A DNA stretch of 11,589 nt from QHBQ01 sp038230695 (GCA_038230695.1 JBBRMT010000150.1:1-11589), one strand, 5' to 3'; positions 1 through 7,321 are shown, counted from the stretch's first letter. Notes: generated by a model not told the origin, from the sequence alone. Numbers and translations: made by a program.

Positions 1-103
1 CGGCGGGATAGAAGACACCGAGAATCCCTATGAAGAGGATCGCAAGACCAGTTCGCAATACAACTGTCCTTGCGCTACGGTTATCTTCGTTGTTTTGGTT
101 CAT
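1..103 (-). CDS. N-terminus of an unknown membrane protein (partial)
   Basis: Only the first 34 codons are in the window; the gene runs off the left edge. The ATG at 103 is preceded by AAGGAG at good spacing and by a consensus promoter about 60 bases upstream, so the start is well supported. The peptide begins with a polar, Asn-rich stretch (MNQNNEDNRSAR) and then becomes hydrophobic (VVLRTGLAILFIGILGVFYP), which looks like a first membrane segment or an uncleaved signal anchor. There is too little sequence to assign a family. It lies 176 bases beyond the stop of the terpene synthase gene on the same strand, but has its own promoter, so it is a separate transcription unit or a second entry point of the same one. 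Confidence 0.75.
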   Translation of the reverse strand, partial: MNQNNEDNRSARTVVLRTGLAILFIGILGVFYPA

Positions 104-169
104 CTTACTTCTCCTTAGTAGCCCAACATCCGTGGAAAATGGGCGATACAATCGTGAACTTACCTGTTT

Positions 170-198
170 ATTATACATATAGTAAGCGCAGATTACAA
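170..198 (-). promoter_or_regulatory. sigma70-type promoter for the partial gene at 1-103
   Basis: On the minus strand, TTGTAA (198-193), a 17-base spacer and TATAAT (175-170). The predicted transcript starts near 163, giving a leader of about 60 nt. The flanks (TGTTGTAAT at the -35 side and ATGTATAAT at the -10 side) match the promoter at 2588-2616 exactly. The remaining 104-279 spacer shows only weak dyads and no clear terminator for the terpene synthase gene. Confidence 0.75.
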
Positions 199-279
199 CA
201 GCCATTATCTGGTGAATGGGTCTAGGTTCAATTATCCCTCTAACTTTGCGGCTGGCTACTGGCTGACTTGCGCTTGCAA

Positions 280-1263
280 TCACAAATTATTCGTTGGTGG
301 AATCTCAAGGTCACGCCCCGCGTAGTACATGACCAGGGCCAGAGCTGCCATGCTTTTGAGTACATGAGCTACATAGGCGCTAGATGGCGAATTTGACAGG
401 CTTTCAAGCTCGATCAGCAGCTGGTTTGCTGCCTGCTCTATCGTTGCCTGCGTTCGTACCAGAGCAATGGATTCATTTGGACTGTCCACCAGTAGCGCAT
501 TGGCTCGCCCTTCGATCTTTTCGCGCTCAACTGTAGCAATATCGTTTGTAAGCCGACAGACCATTGCAACCTGCCATACGGTGGAACGAAGCTCTGCCCA
601 AGCCACTGCATCATCCGATAGCGGGAGCAACTCCAGCGCGGCAGTAACTATCGAGGCGATCGATGCAGGACCCAGGGCCATGTACTCGTCAATCGTGCGG
701 CCATGCCACGACTGCTCAACCCGCCACAGCGCCTCGGTAATTCCTGCTTGAATCTCTAGCTCAAGTTCCCTGGCGAACCGCTCCATCCCCATAAGGTGGT
801 GGGGATAGAGCGCACGCACATCCTTCACCACCTGTTGCACTCCTTTTCCCAGGGTTAGCACTGAGCAGCCAGCAAGCGGGTATATTTCATCCACGTTGGT
901 GTTGAGCGGCAATTGGCTAAGGGTATGCGACGTTAGCTCAACATCCAGGTTACTGACAGCGAAAGTGCAAACCGTAAGCAGATCGTAGGCAGGGTTCATC
1001 TGATCACACGTATCAAGCAGAACATCAATGCCGAATAGCCAGACGATAAAGTGGCCGACAACGGGGGCCATAACCTCACGATAGCCTGGCGGGGTCATCA
1101 ACCAGGCATAGTGTGCCGAGGGCGCTGCTCGTTTGCCCTGCAATCCGTAGGCTAGGTCGAACTTCATCAAGTCTTCACCCAGATTTGCCATTGCTTGCTT
1201 ATCCGCCCCTTTAAGCAGGCTATGGTAAAACTCAAACCATTCAGTATAGAATTGATCACTCAT
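280..1263 (-). CDS. Class I terpene synthase (cyclase)-like protein
   Basis: A 327-aa protein, the usual size of a single-domain bacterial class I terpene synthase, which ionises a prenyl diphosphate (C15 or C20) with Mg2+ and cyclises or rearranges it in the cytosol. The strongest sign is the NSE/DTE metal triad N240-D241-x-x-T244-x-x-x-E248 (RLTNDIATVEREK). Upstream, a tryptophan/phenylalanine-rich helix leads into I79-D80-V-L-L-D84, in the place of the Asp-rich DDxxD motif, with its second Asp replaced by Val. The segment around R189 (GRTIDEYMALG) resembles the conserved 'hR..eEYl' helix of the family. No class II (DxDD) domain is present, so the substrate would be linear or supplied by another enzyme. 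The ATG overlaps the end of the glycosyltransferase gene by 8 bases, implying translational coupling. The family is fairly sure; the product cannot be read from sequence. Confidence 0.75.
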   Translation of the reverse strand: MSDQFYTEWFEFYHSLLKGADKQAMANLGEDLMKFDLAYGLQGKRAAPSAHYAWLMTPPGYREVMAPVVGHFIVWLFGIDVLLDTCDQMNPAYDLLTVCTFAVSNLDVELTSHTLSQLPLNTNVDEIYPLAGCSVLTLGKGVQQVVKDVRALYPHHLMGMERFARELELEIQAGITEALWRVEQSWHGRTIDEYMALGPASIASIVTAALELLPLSDDAVAWAELRSTVWQVAMVCRLTNDIATVEREKIEGRANALLVDSPNESIALVRTQATIEQAANQLLIELESLSNSPSSAYVAHVLKSMAALALVMYYAGRDLEIPPTNNL

Positions 1264-2428
1264 CCTTGCCTTCTTTGAGCGAGATTACGGTGCCACGCCA
1301 GCGCAAGCTGGTTGGTCGGATGAGCAGGGCGTAGAGCCAGCCAGCCATGTTTAGCAACGCAGTTACCGGCGAGAATAGCGCCTCACGCCAGATGCCAGTG
1401 AGGCTGGCATACAGAGCGTTCACTCCCCAGTTAGCGAAGAACGGCAGCATGAACCTGCGTCGTTTGCTAAACAGCCCATAAAGCATGACCAGAATGTTAA
1501 TCGTTTGCCCGCCATAGGTGGGCCAGGGCGAGAGCAGAAAAAGGTCCGGTACTGCGATGCGTAGCGAGATCGCCCAGCGTGTCCACCGACTCCACCAACT
1601 CGGCCAGGTTGAATAACGGTTCCATACCGGCATCATCCCCACCTGTGCCAGTTGCTTGCCGCTGGCTAGGACCTTCTTGGTGGTCGCCATATCATCTACC
1701 ATTTGTTCGAGGCGCGAGTAGCTTTCGTAGCCACCAAACTGGCGGAACACTGCCACGCGCACACTCAGCAAATTGCCACCCATAATTATCTTCTTCCGAA
1801 TTACGGCATCCAAAGCAAGAAAGCCATAACCAGGGTTGACTACCATGGCGGTAGGTAGCGCCGACCAACTGACAGAGGGATGGTATAGCGGGTAAGTGCC
1901 AACTCCGCCCACCTTCTGATCTTCGTAGGCGCGGGCAATCTGGCGTAGGAGCTTAGGGGTTAGGTCGGAATCGCAATCGGTGGTAAGTAGAATATCTTCA
2001 TTGTTAGCGTCCTCATTAATGATGTTCCACCCTACCTTATGGTTGAACATCTGGCCGGATATAGTATTGGGTGGCATCGGCGGAGCCTCAACCACCTGCA
2101 CCATATCCTGGTAGGGTTCGGCCAGATGCCTTATTTTCGGCAACCCAGCGTCATCATGATTGGCTACGATCACAACGTGAGCATTACCGTAACCCCGGGC
2201 GGTAGCGAACAGGCTAGCCATCAACTTAAGTTCGTCTTGCTCAGTCCCTTGCTGTGTTGCACCCCGATCGTCGGTATCCGTCTTGTATGGCCGGATGATG
2301 TGAAACCTAAGTTTATTCGAGGTTGCTTCGGCTGTGTTGAGACGAGGACGCAACAACACGTAACCCGCCAGTGATGCCAGATTCAATGCCCAGGAGAACA
2401 AAGCAAGTATCCGAAACAGCCATCTCAT
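1256..2428 (-). CDS. Membrane GT2/GT21-like glycosyltransferase (ceramide glucosyltransferase / HpnI type)
   Basis: A 390-aa GT-A-fold glycosyltransferase. Residues 5-27 form an N-terminal membrane anchor. The catalytic domain (about 40-290) carries D151-C-D153-S-D155 (TTDCDSDL, the metal/nucleotide-sugar DxD site), G217-G218-N in the acceptor region, a D245-D246 pair as candidate catalytic acid, and R281-W-T-R-W285, matching the (Q/R)xxRW signature of processive and GT21-type enzymes. Three hydrophobic stretches follow (about 292-320, 326-345 and 352-371). This layout fits enzymes that glycosylate a lipid at the membrane: ceramide, diacylglycerol or hopanoid lipids. GAGGA lies just upstream of the ATG at 2428. 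It is the first gene of a two-gene operon with the terpene synthase, which suggests, but does not prove, a terpenoid or glycolipid product. The sugar and acceptor are unknown. Confidence 0.8.
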   Translation of the reverse strand: MRWLFRILALFSWALNLASLAGYVLLRPRLNTAEATSNKLRFHIIRPYKTDTDDRGATQQGTEQDELKLMASLFATARGYGNAHVVIVANHDDAGLPKIRHLAEPYQDMVQVVEAPPMPPNTISGQMFNHKVGWNIINEDANNEDILLTTDCDSDLTPKLLRQIARAYEDQKVGGVGTYPLYHPSVSWSALPTAMVVNPGYGFLALDAVIRKKIIMGGNLLSVRVAVFRQFGGYESYSRLEQMVDDMATTKKVLASGKQLAQVGMMPVWNRYSTWPSWWSRWTRWAISLRIAVPDLFLLSPWPTYGGQTINILVMLYGLFSKRRRFMLPFFANWGVNALYASLTGIWREALFSPVTALLNMAGWLYALLIRPTSLRWRGTVISLKEGKDE

Positions 2429-2481
2429 AGTTTATCCTCATTATCACTGGGCGGTAGCAAAATCGGCCAGCTTCAGTGTTA

Positions 2482-2505
2482 CAGCCTACCCCCATCGGGT
2501 AGCTG
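2482..2505 (-). other. Hairpin in the leader of the glycosyltransferase-terpene synthase operon
   Basis: CAG-CTACCC, loop GATGG, GGGTAG-(G)-CTG on the minus strand: nine pairs with one bulged base, about 55 bases before the start codon in a leader of roughly 150 nt. No U-tract follows, so it is not an intrinsic terminator. Its role is unknown. Confidence 0.35.
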
Positions 2506-2587
2506 GCTTGGCGCGATATTTGCTACTATATTGTCTGTGCTAGCCACTTTGCCCTTCAAATAATCTAACCTGCCTGCTATGTGGCTA

Positions 2588-2616
2588 ATTATACATCTAG
2601 CTGAGTAATATTACAA
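2588..2616 (-). promoter_or_regulatory. sigma70-type promoter of the glycosyltransferase-terpene synthase operon
   Basis: TTGTAA (2616-2611), a 17-base spacer and TATAAT (2593-2588) on the minus strand; the predicted start is near 2581. With the plus-strand promoter at 2671-2699 it forms a divergent control region in the 319-base gap between the two genes. The -35 boxes are about 55 bases apart, so a shared regulator could bind between them, although I see no clear operator palindrome. Confidence 0.75.
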
Positions 2617-2670
2617 CAAGCAGATCGTTTGTTGGTGGGGTAACTGCTTTAGCAATCCCAAATTGGATGC

Positions 2671-2699
2671 TTGACGTAGGTTATGCTGTGTGATATTAT
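2671..2699 (+). promoter_or_regulatory. sigma70-type promoter of the 164-aa gene
   Basis: TTGACG (2671-2676), a 17-base spacer and TATTAT (2694-2699). The start would fall near 2706, about 40 bases before the GTG codon. Spacing is ideal and the -35 box differs from TTGACA by one base. Confidence 0.75.
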
Positions 2700-2747
2700 C
2701 TAGGCCCGATAACAAAACCTACCAGCAACAAGAAACAGGAGAAAGCA

Positions 2748-3242
2748 GTGAGCATTAAAGAGCGCGAAGCAGCGCATCAGCGTGCATTGTTGGCACCGTT
2801 TGTTACCATAGACGATACCCCTGCAGAGGAGACTGGCCTGCTCGGCGCTGAACAGATCGGCGGGCTACGCAGTTGGGCGCGGATGGTTGGCTATTACCAT
2901 GCGCCGCTGCCGCTCAAGTTCCGAAGGGTCGAGGGCGGCTGGCTATACGCCTCAGTGGGGACACAGTTCGAGATTATCACTCGCCCCCATTCGGCGCATC
3001 TGCTTATCCTGCACAGCCATCTAATCGTCAATGTCGAATGTTATTGCATTTGCGGGATGCGGCACAAGCGCCCTGCCCCGCCTGCTGACGACTATTTCTT
3101 CCCGCTCGATGCCCTACACTTCGAAATGTACACGCATCTGCGCCGCACTTTCTATCAGATTTATGGCGTATATAGCAAGAGCCTGCCGCCCTGGGTGGTA
3201 GATGAGCTGGCGCATACGCAACAGGCGTTGGTTTTGCGGTAG
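2748..3242 (+). CDS. Hypothetical protein, 164 aa
   Basis: I do not recognise the family. The GTG start at 2748 is chosen because AGGAG lies six bases before it and a consensus promoter about 50 bases before it. The protein is soluble-looking with no signal peptide. A charged N-terminus is followed by a central segment rich in aromatics and hydrophobics (residues 45-95). Then come C98-x-C100-x-C102 with H89, H91 and H106 nearby, a possible metal or redox site. An aromatic C-terminal helical part follows (FEMYTHLRRTFYQIYGVY, about 125-142). It is a single-gene unit divergent from the glycosyltransferase operon. Its last 82 bases overlap, in convergent orientation, the open end of the membrane-protein frame. 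Coding status rests on the promoter, ribosome binding site and terminator rather than on homology. Confidence 0.75.
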   Translation: MSIKEREAAHQRALLAPFVTIDDTPAEETGLLGAEQIGGLRSWARMVGYYHAPLPLKFRRVEGGWLYASVGTQFEIITRPHSAHLLILHSHLIVNVECYCICGMRHKRPAPPADDYFFPLDALHFEMYTHLRRTFYQIYGVYSKSLPPWVVDELAHTQQALVLR

Positions 3243-3901
3243 GATAGTCGCCCCGGGCATAGGGATAACTTCAACATTTCTCCCCCAACCCCCGCTGGGG
3301 GCTTTTTGCATCCCTGAAAGGGGTTTTTGCACCCCTGAAAGTTGGCTAAATCCCAGCGGGTAAGAAAGAAGAACTCTAGCACGGCGGTGGCTGCGCCGAG
3401 CAGGATGGCGTTGAGCGGGTTGAGGACGCTTACTGCGGCCAGCAGCAGCATGGCAACGATGTAGAGCGAGAGTAGGATGGCTTGCCGTCGCGCCCGCCCG
3501 ATATCGCGGCGATGCGCCTTCAGCGAGTAGAAGCGATAGCCAATCGCATAAGCAATCGGGGTGAAGATGGTGGTCAGCACTGCGAAGCAGAGAGTAAGGA
3601 AGATGGCGTACCAGACCGCGTTGGCCTGCTCCGCCAGTGGTGGGGCAACGAAGGCTAGCAGGTAGCCGAACAAGGCCCAGCTAATTACCGCGAACAGCCC
3701 GAAGTAGCGCAAGCCGAGCGACTGGCTGATTGGCAGGTAGATTAGCAGCGGGGCGAGTAGCAGCAGCGCGTAGGTAATGACGCGCTGTGCCGCCCAGGTG
3801 TCGAGCAGGCCACTCACGCTGCCGCTGACGATTAGATAAACCAGCAGCGCACTCGCCACCAGCCCCAGCCCCAGCGAGGCGATCATGTACGACCTGCTCA
3901 T
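3161..3901 (-). CDS. Small multi-pass membrane protein with repeat-derived C-terminal tail
   Basis: The ATG at 3901 overlaps the sbcC stop as ATGA and is preceded by CAGGGG, so I prefer it to the in-frame GTG at 3913; this gives 246 aa. About six hydrophobic segments (near 6-26, 41-57, 64-86, 95-121, 140-160 and 162-180) point to an integral membrane protein. A basic loop (KAHRRDIGRARRQ) lies between the fourth and fifth. I do not recognise the family. The natural protein seems to end near W183-D-L-A. From about residue 187 the frame reads through a 21-base tandem repeat (FQGCKNP, then FQGCKKP) and the terminator region. It then runs 82 bases into the opposite-strand gene before a TAA. The tail is therefore probably an extension created when the original stop was lost. 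Coupling to sbcC suggests co-expression, not a known shared function. Confidence 0.65.
   Translation of the reverse strand: MSRSYMIASLGLGLVASALLVYLIVSGSVSGLLDTWAAQRVITYALLLLAPLLIYLPISQSLGLRYFGLFAVISWALFGYLLAFVAPPLAEQANAVWYAIFLTLCFAVLTTIFTPIAYAIGYRFYSLKAHRRDIGRARRQAILLSLYIVAMLLLAAVSVLNPLNAILLGAATAVLEFFFLTRWDLANFQGCKNPFQGCKKPPAGVGGEMLKLSLCPGRLSYRKTNACCVCASSSTTQGGRLLLYTP
3289..3307 (+). terminator. Intrinsic terminator of the 164-aa gene
   Basis: CCCCC-GCT-GGGGG followed by CTTTTT, 46 bases after the stop codon. The stem is short but all G-C. It lies inside the 3' part of the convergent membrane-protein frame. Confidence 0.55.
3303..3341 (+). repeat. Two-copy tandem repeat, 21-base period
   Basis: TTTTTGCATCCCTGAAAG (3303-3320) and TTTTTGCACCCCTGAAAG (3324-3341) differ at one base of 18. 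The second copy can also fold as AGGGG/CCCCT. The period is a multiple of three, so the opposite strand encodes the repeated heptapeptide FQGCKNP/FQGCKKP. With the adjoining CCCCC-GCT-GGGGG stem, the block looks like a dispersed intergenic repeat, which is inference. Confidence 0.7.
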
Positions 3902-6462
3902 CCCCTGACCCACTCCACGCGGCTGCCATCCACCCCCTTGCTTACCTCCAGGCGGTCAGGGAACTCGTCTTTCAGTTCGTCAATATGGGTGATAACCAGG
4001 ATACACTCAAAATCTGACTGCACCGCCCGGATGGCTTCAATCAGCCGCTCCCGCCCGCTGCCGTCCAGCGAACCAAAGCCCTCGTCAATAATCAGGGTTT
4101 GCAGCCGCGCCCCGGCACGATGGGCCAGCAGCTTGCTCATTGCCACCCGCACCGCGAAGTTGATGCGGAACGCCTCGCCACCACTGTATAGCTCATAGCT
4201 GCGGTAGCCGCCACCGTCGGCAATGGTCAGATCGAGAGTTTCAACGCTTTCGCCTTTTTTGTTATCACGCTGCGTCACCAGCTTGACGGTCATGCGCCCG
4301 TTAGTCATGCGGCCTAGCAGCGCATTGGCGCTCTCCTCAAGCTCAGGCAGGGCGCTGTCAATGATCATCGCCTGCACCCCTTTGCGGCCAAACGCCACCG
4401 CCAGTTCCTCGTAGATACCCTTATCCTCGGCGATCAGCTTGCGTCCCTCAATTTTATCATCGCGTTCGCGCTCGTTCTCGATCAGCTGGCTGATCCGCAT
4501 ATTCGCCTCACTGTGCTGCACCAGCGCATCGTCGCGTTGCCGTTCGATCATGCCTTTCTTGATGCGCTCATCCTCCAGTTGCTCCTGCAGCGCATCGTAG
4601 CCCTCAAGCTGGGCGGCTAGCTGGGCGTGATGGGATTGGTACTCCTCGATAATCGCGGTCTTGTCGTTGCGGGCGGCCTGGGCGTGGGTGGCAGCCTGCT
4701 GGGCAACCACCAGCTTGTGTTCCGCCTCGCGCAACTCGCGCTCACGTTGCTCGAAAGGGGTTAGTTCGCGCTGGCGGCGACGCAGGTTCTCGTGGGCAAC
4801 CTTATCGTAAGCTAGCGCAGCCAGGGCGGCTAGCGCGGCGGCGAGTTCGGTTCGCGCTTTAGCCGCATAATCCTCGCGCTCCAGCTTGTCCAGCAGGTCG
4901 GCGCGTTGCTGATGCAAATCGGCGAGTTGCCCGCCCACCTGCTTCGCATTGTCCAGCCGCTCCTGGGCAATTGCCTCCTGCTTCTCAGCACTGGTGCGGC
5001 CCTTTAGCTGGCGCTCCAGGCTGCTCAAATCGGTTTCGCTCTGACCCAGCATCAGGCGCAGTTCGTCAATGCGCCGCTGGTTGCGGGCCACGCGCTCTTT
5101 GCGTTGCGTCCCCTCCTCCAGATAGTGCTGCTCGATGCGGGCATAGCCACCTTCGCCCAGTTCGCTATCGCACACCGGGCAGTTCTGCTTATCGCTGGCC
5201 TTGAGCATCTTCAGCTTATCGCGTAGCTCGCTCATCTCCTTATTGAGATTGCCGTTCTCGGTTTCCAGATTGCTAATCAGACGCTCGTAGTCCTGCTTGC
5301 GCTGCTGGGCGGCATCACGCTGTTGCGTGGTAAGGTCGAAGCCCGCCAGCAGGCTGCGTTGCCGCTCTAGCTCGGCCTCGAACTCGGCGACACGGCTGGA
5401 CTGCTCCTCCACCTGGCGGATACGAGTCTGCACCTTATCCACCTCATAACCCAATTTGGTGCGCTCTTCTTTGATCTGCCCCTCAGCAGCAGTCTGGCGG
5501 GTACTGAGGGTGTGATACTGACTAAAGCTGGCATCCATGGCCGACAGGGCAACGCGGGTCGCCTGCAAATCGGCATGACCGCGCTCCACCATGTCGCGCT
5601 CGGCCAGCAAACGGGTGGCAGCGTCTATCTCCGCCTGCGCCCGCCGCAGCGTGTTTTCCGCCACCTCGCGCTCGGTGTTCGCCTGCCTGATGCGTTCGCC
5701 GAGTTGCACCCACTCATCATGGTAAGCTCCCAGGCGGCCAAAGCGATCGGTAAGCTGCTGCACGATCACAGCCTGTACGTCGAGTTGCTGCTCTAGAGCC
5801 AGCAGCGTATCGGCGGTTTCGCTGGCGCGAATACGCTGCGAGGGCAGTTCGTCAATCTGCCGCTGTAGCATATAAAGGTGGTTATCAATGTCGCGCAGGC
5901 CCATCTCGGCCTTGTTGCGCTGCTCTTTTGCCTTCGTCTCCAGCCCATCGTAGTAGCTGAGGCCCAGGATTTCGGCCAGCACCTTCTTGCGTTCGCCGGG
6001 GGCTTTACGGGCAAACTCGTCGGCCCGCCCTTGCATCAGAAACGCCGAGTTGATAAAGGTTTCATAGTCCATTCGCAAGGTTTCGTCAATCCTGGCCTGG
6101 GTGCGGCGGATGTTCGGCTCGTCGAGCGACATCCAGGTTGCGGTGTCGGGGTTGCAACTCTGGAAGGCCAGGCGGCTCTCGCCGTTTTTCACCTTACTGC
6201 GCTGGCGCAGCACGCGGTAGAGATGATCGCCCAGCGCGAACTCAAAGTCCACCGCCATAGCTTGCGCCCCAACCGCAATTAGCTCATCGTCGCCCACCTT
6301 CTCGCGGGCCTTGCCCCACAGCGCCCAGGTCATCGCCGCCAACAGGGCGCTTTTGCCCGCGCCATTCTCGCCGCACAGGCAGGCCAGTTTGATGCCAGCG
6401 AAGTCAATCTCCTCGGCATGGTAGGACAGAAAGTTGGTCAGTTTCAGCTTCAGGGGTATCAT
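3898..6462 (-). CDS. sbcC: SbcC/Rad50-type SMC-like ATPase of the DNA-end-processing nuclease complex
   Basis: An 854-aa ABC-ATPase of the Rad50/SbcC family, which with the nuclease SbcD/Mre11 cuts hairpins and protein-blocked DNA ends. Order of parts: N-terminal Walker A G31-ENGAGKS-38; Q-loop Q144 (FLMQGRADEF); a long coiled coil of about 170-680 rich in E, R, Q and A; the zinc hook C428-P-V-C431 at its middle; ABC signature Y759-SGGE-763; Walker B L790-IIDEGFGSLD-800; H-loop H826. All catalytic motifs are intact. The length is near that of archaeal and Thermotoga Rad50 and shorter than the about 1050 aa of E. coli SbcC. GAGGAA lies 13 bases before the ATG, a long spacing. A dedicated promoter stands at 6538-6566. 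No sbcD lies next to it in this window; the coupled downstream gene is a membrane protein instead. Confidence 0.95.
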   Translation of the reverse strand: MIPLKLKLTNFLSYHAEEIDFAGIKLACLCGENGAGKSALLAAMTWALWGKAREKVGDDELIAVGAQAMAVDFEFALGDHLYRVLRQRSKVKNGESRLAFQSCNPDTATWMSLDEPNIRRTQARIDETLRMDYETFINSAFLMQGRADEFARKAPGERKKVLAEILGLSYYDGLETKAKEQRNKAEMGLRDIDNHLYMLQRQIDELPSQRIRASETADTLLALEQQLDVQAVIVQQLTDRFGRLGAYHDEWVQLGERIRQANTEREVAENTLRRAQAEIDAATRLLAERDMVERGHADLQATRVALSAMDASFSQYHTLSTRQTAAEGQIKEERTKLGYEVDKVQTRIRQVEEQSSRVAEFEAELERQRSLLAGFDLTTQQRDAAQQRKQDYERLISNLETENGNLNKEMSELRDKLKMLKASDKQNCPVCDSELGEGGYARIEQHYLEEGTQRKERVARNQRRIDELRLMLGQSETDLSSLERQLKGRTSAEKQEAIAQERLDNAKQVGGQLADLHQQRADLLDKLEREDYAAKARTELAAALAALAALAYDKVAHENLRRRQRELTPFEQRERELREAEHKLVVAQQAATHAQAARNDKTAIIEEYQSHHAQLAAQLEGYDALQEQLEDERIKKGMIERQRDDALVQHSEANMRISQLIENERERDDKIEGRKLIAEDKGIYEELAVAFGRKGVQAMIIDSALPELEESANALLGRMTNGRMTVKLVTQRDNKKGESVETLDLTIADGGGYRSYELYSGGEAFRINFAVRVAMSKLLAHRAGARLQTLIIDEGFGSLDGSGRERLIEAIRAVQSDFECILVITHIDELKDEFPDRLEVSKGVDGSRVEWVRG

Positions 6463-6537
6463 GGGGGATTACGCTTCCTCGCTAGAGCAGGGGGTTGCAC
6501 AAAGTTGCCGCCCGATAGTGAGCGGCTCATAAACGTA

Positions 6538-6566
6538 ATTATACCCTGTGGGGGCTGATTTGGCAA
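6538..6566 (-). promoter_or_regulatory. Internal sigma70-type promoter for sbcC
   Basis: TTGCCA (6566-6561), a 17-base spacer and a perfect TATAAT (6543-6538) on the minus strand, in the 148-base gap after the mannose synthase gene. The start would be near 6531, giving a leader of about 69 nt with a GCCGC/GCGGC hairpin (6507-6526) close to its 5' end. No terminator is evident before it, so sbcC probably also receives read-through from selD and the mannosylation genes. Confidence 0.75.
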
Positions 6567-6610
6567 CTGTGGTAGGCCTGACGCAGCCAGTGGCGGCCAA
6601 CCAGAAAGTC

Positions 6611-7321
6611 TTATACCAATCCCAACCGCAGCTTCCAAACCATCGTCACCGCTTCCATGAAGATATTGCGGCTCATCTTGCTCTGTCCTACCCGTCGGTC
6701 TACGAAGATGATTGGCACCTCCACTATCTTCAGGCCTAGCTTGTGGACGCGATAGGTCATCTCAATCTGGAAGCTGTAACCGTTCGACTTGATGCGATCG
6801 AGGTCCAGTTGCGCCAAGGTGCTGCGCTTGAACGCCTTGAACCCGCCGGTCAGGTCGTTGACTGGCACGCCGAGGATGAGGCGGGCGTAGAGTGACCCGA
6901 AGCGGCTGATCAACTTGCGGGGCAGAGTCCAGTTGCGAGTGCCGCCGCCGCGCTGATAGCGAGAACCGAGCGCGAGATCGGCCCCACCCTCCAGCGCGGC
7001 AATCAGGCGGGGCAGATAGGCGGGGTCGTGGGAGAAGTCGGCATCCATCTCGCAGATAGCCTCATAATCCCCAGCCAGCCCGTACTTGAAACCGGCGATG
7101 TAGGCGGTGCCGAGGCCCAGCTTGCCAGCGCGGTGCAGCACATCCACACGGCCCTCGTGTTCCGCCTTCAGCCCATCGGCCACTGCGCCCGTGCCGTCCG
7201 GCGAATTGTCGTCTACCACCAGCACATTGATGCTGTCACTCTGCTCCAATGCCTGCGCCACTATTTCGGGCAGGTTCTCGCGTTCGTTGTAGGTGGGGAT
7301 GATTACCAGCGTCTTCAGCAA
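6611..7321 (-). CDS. Polyprenyl-phosphate mannose synthase (DPM1/Ppm1-like GT2)
   Basis: A 236-aa family-2 glycosyltransferase of the dolichol-phosphate mannose synthase type. Such enzymes transfer mannose from GDP-mannose to a polyprenyl phosphate on the cytoplasmic membrane face, making the donor for GT-C enzymes. Seen: the opening V-I-I-P-T-Y-N-E (6-13); V36-DDNSPDGT (nucleotide binding); E91-M-D93-A-D95-FSHDP (DxD metal site); GSRY near 119-122; and the acceptor-side segments DLTGGFKAF, SNGYSFQIEM and a late QSKMS. There is no C-terminal membrane domain, as in stand-alone Ppm/DPM1 forms. The start is TTG at 7321: an in-frame TAA lies three codons upstream, AAGGA is suitably placed, and the conserved motif begins at once. 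It lies 21 bases after the GT-C gene, matching donor synthesis with donor use. Sugar specificity (mannose rather than glucose) is by family likeness. Confidence 0.88.
   Translation of the reverse strand: MLKTLVIIPTYNERENLPEIVAQALEQSDSINVLVVDDNSPDGTGAVADGLKAEHEGRVDVLHRAGKLGLGTAYIAGFKYGLAGDYEAICEMDADFSHDPAYLPRLIAALEGGADLALGSRYQRGGGTRNWTLPRKLISRFGSLYARLILGVPVNDLTGGFKAFKRSTLAQLDLDRIKSNGYSFQIEMTYRVHKLGLKIVEVPIIFVDRRVGQSKMSRNIFMEAVTMVWKLRLGLV

Noticed and set aside
2039..2374. Plus-strand 111-aa frame opposite the glycosyltransferase
   Set aside because: It lies wholly antisense to a gene with clear motifs, has low-complexity composition and no recognisable domain; a shadow frame.
3902..3913. GTG at 3913 as start of the small membrane protein
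   Set aside because: The ATG at 3901 overlaps the sbcC stop as ATGA and has CAGGGG before it; the GTG lies within sbcC with no better site.
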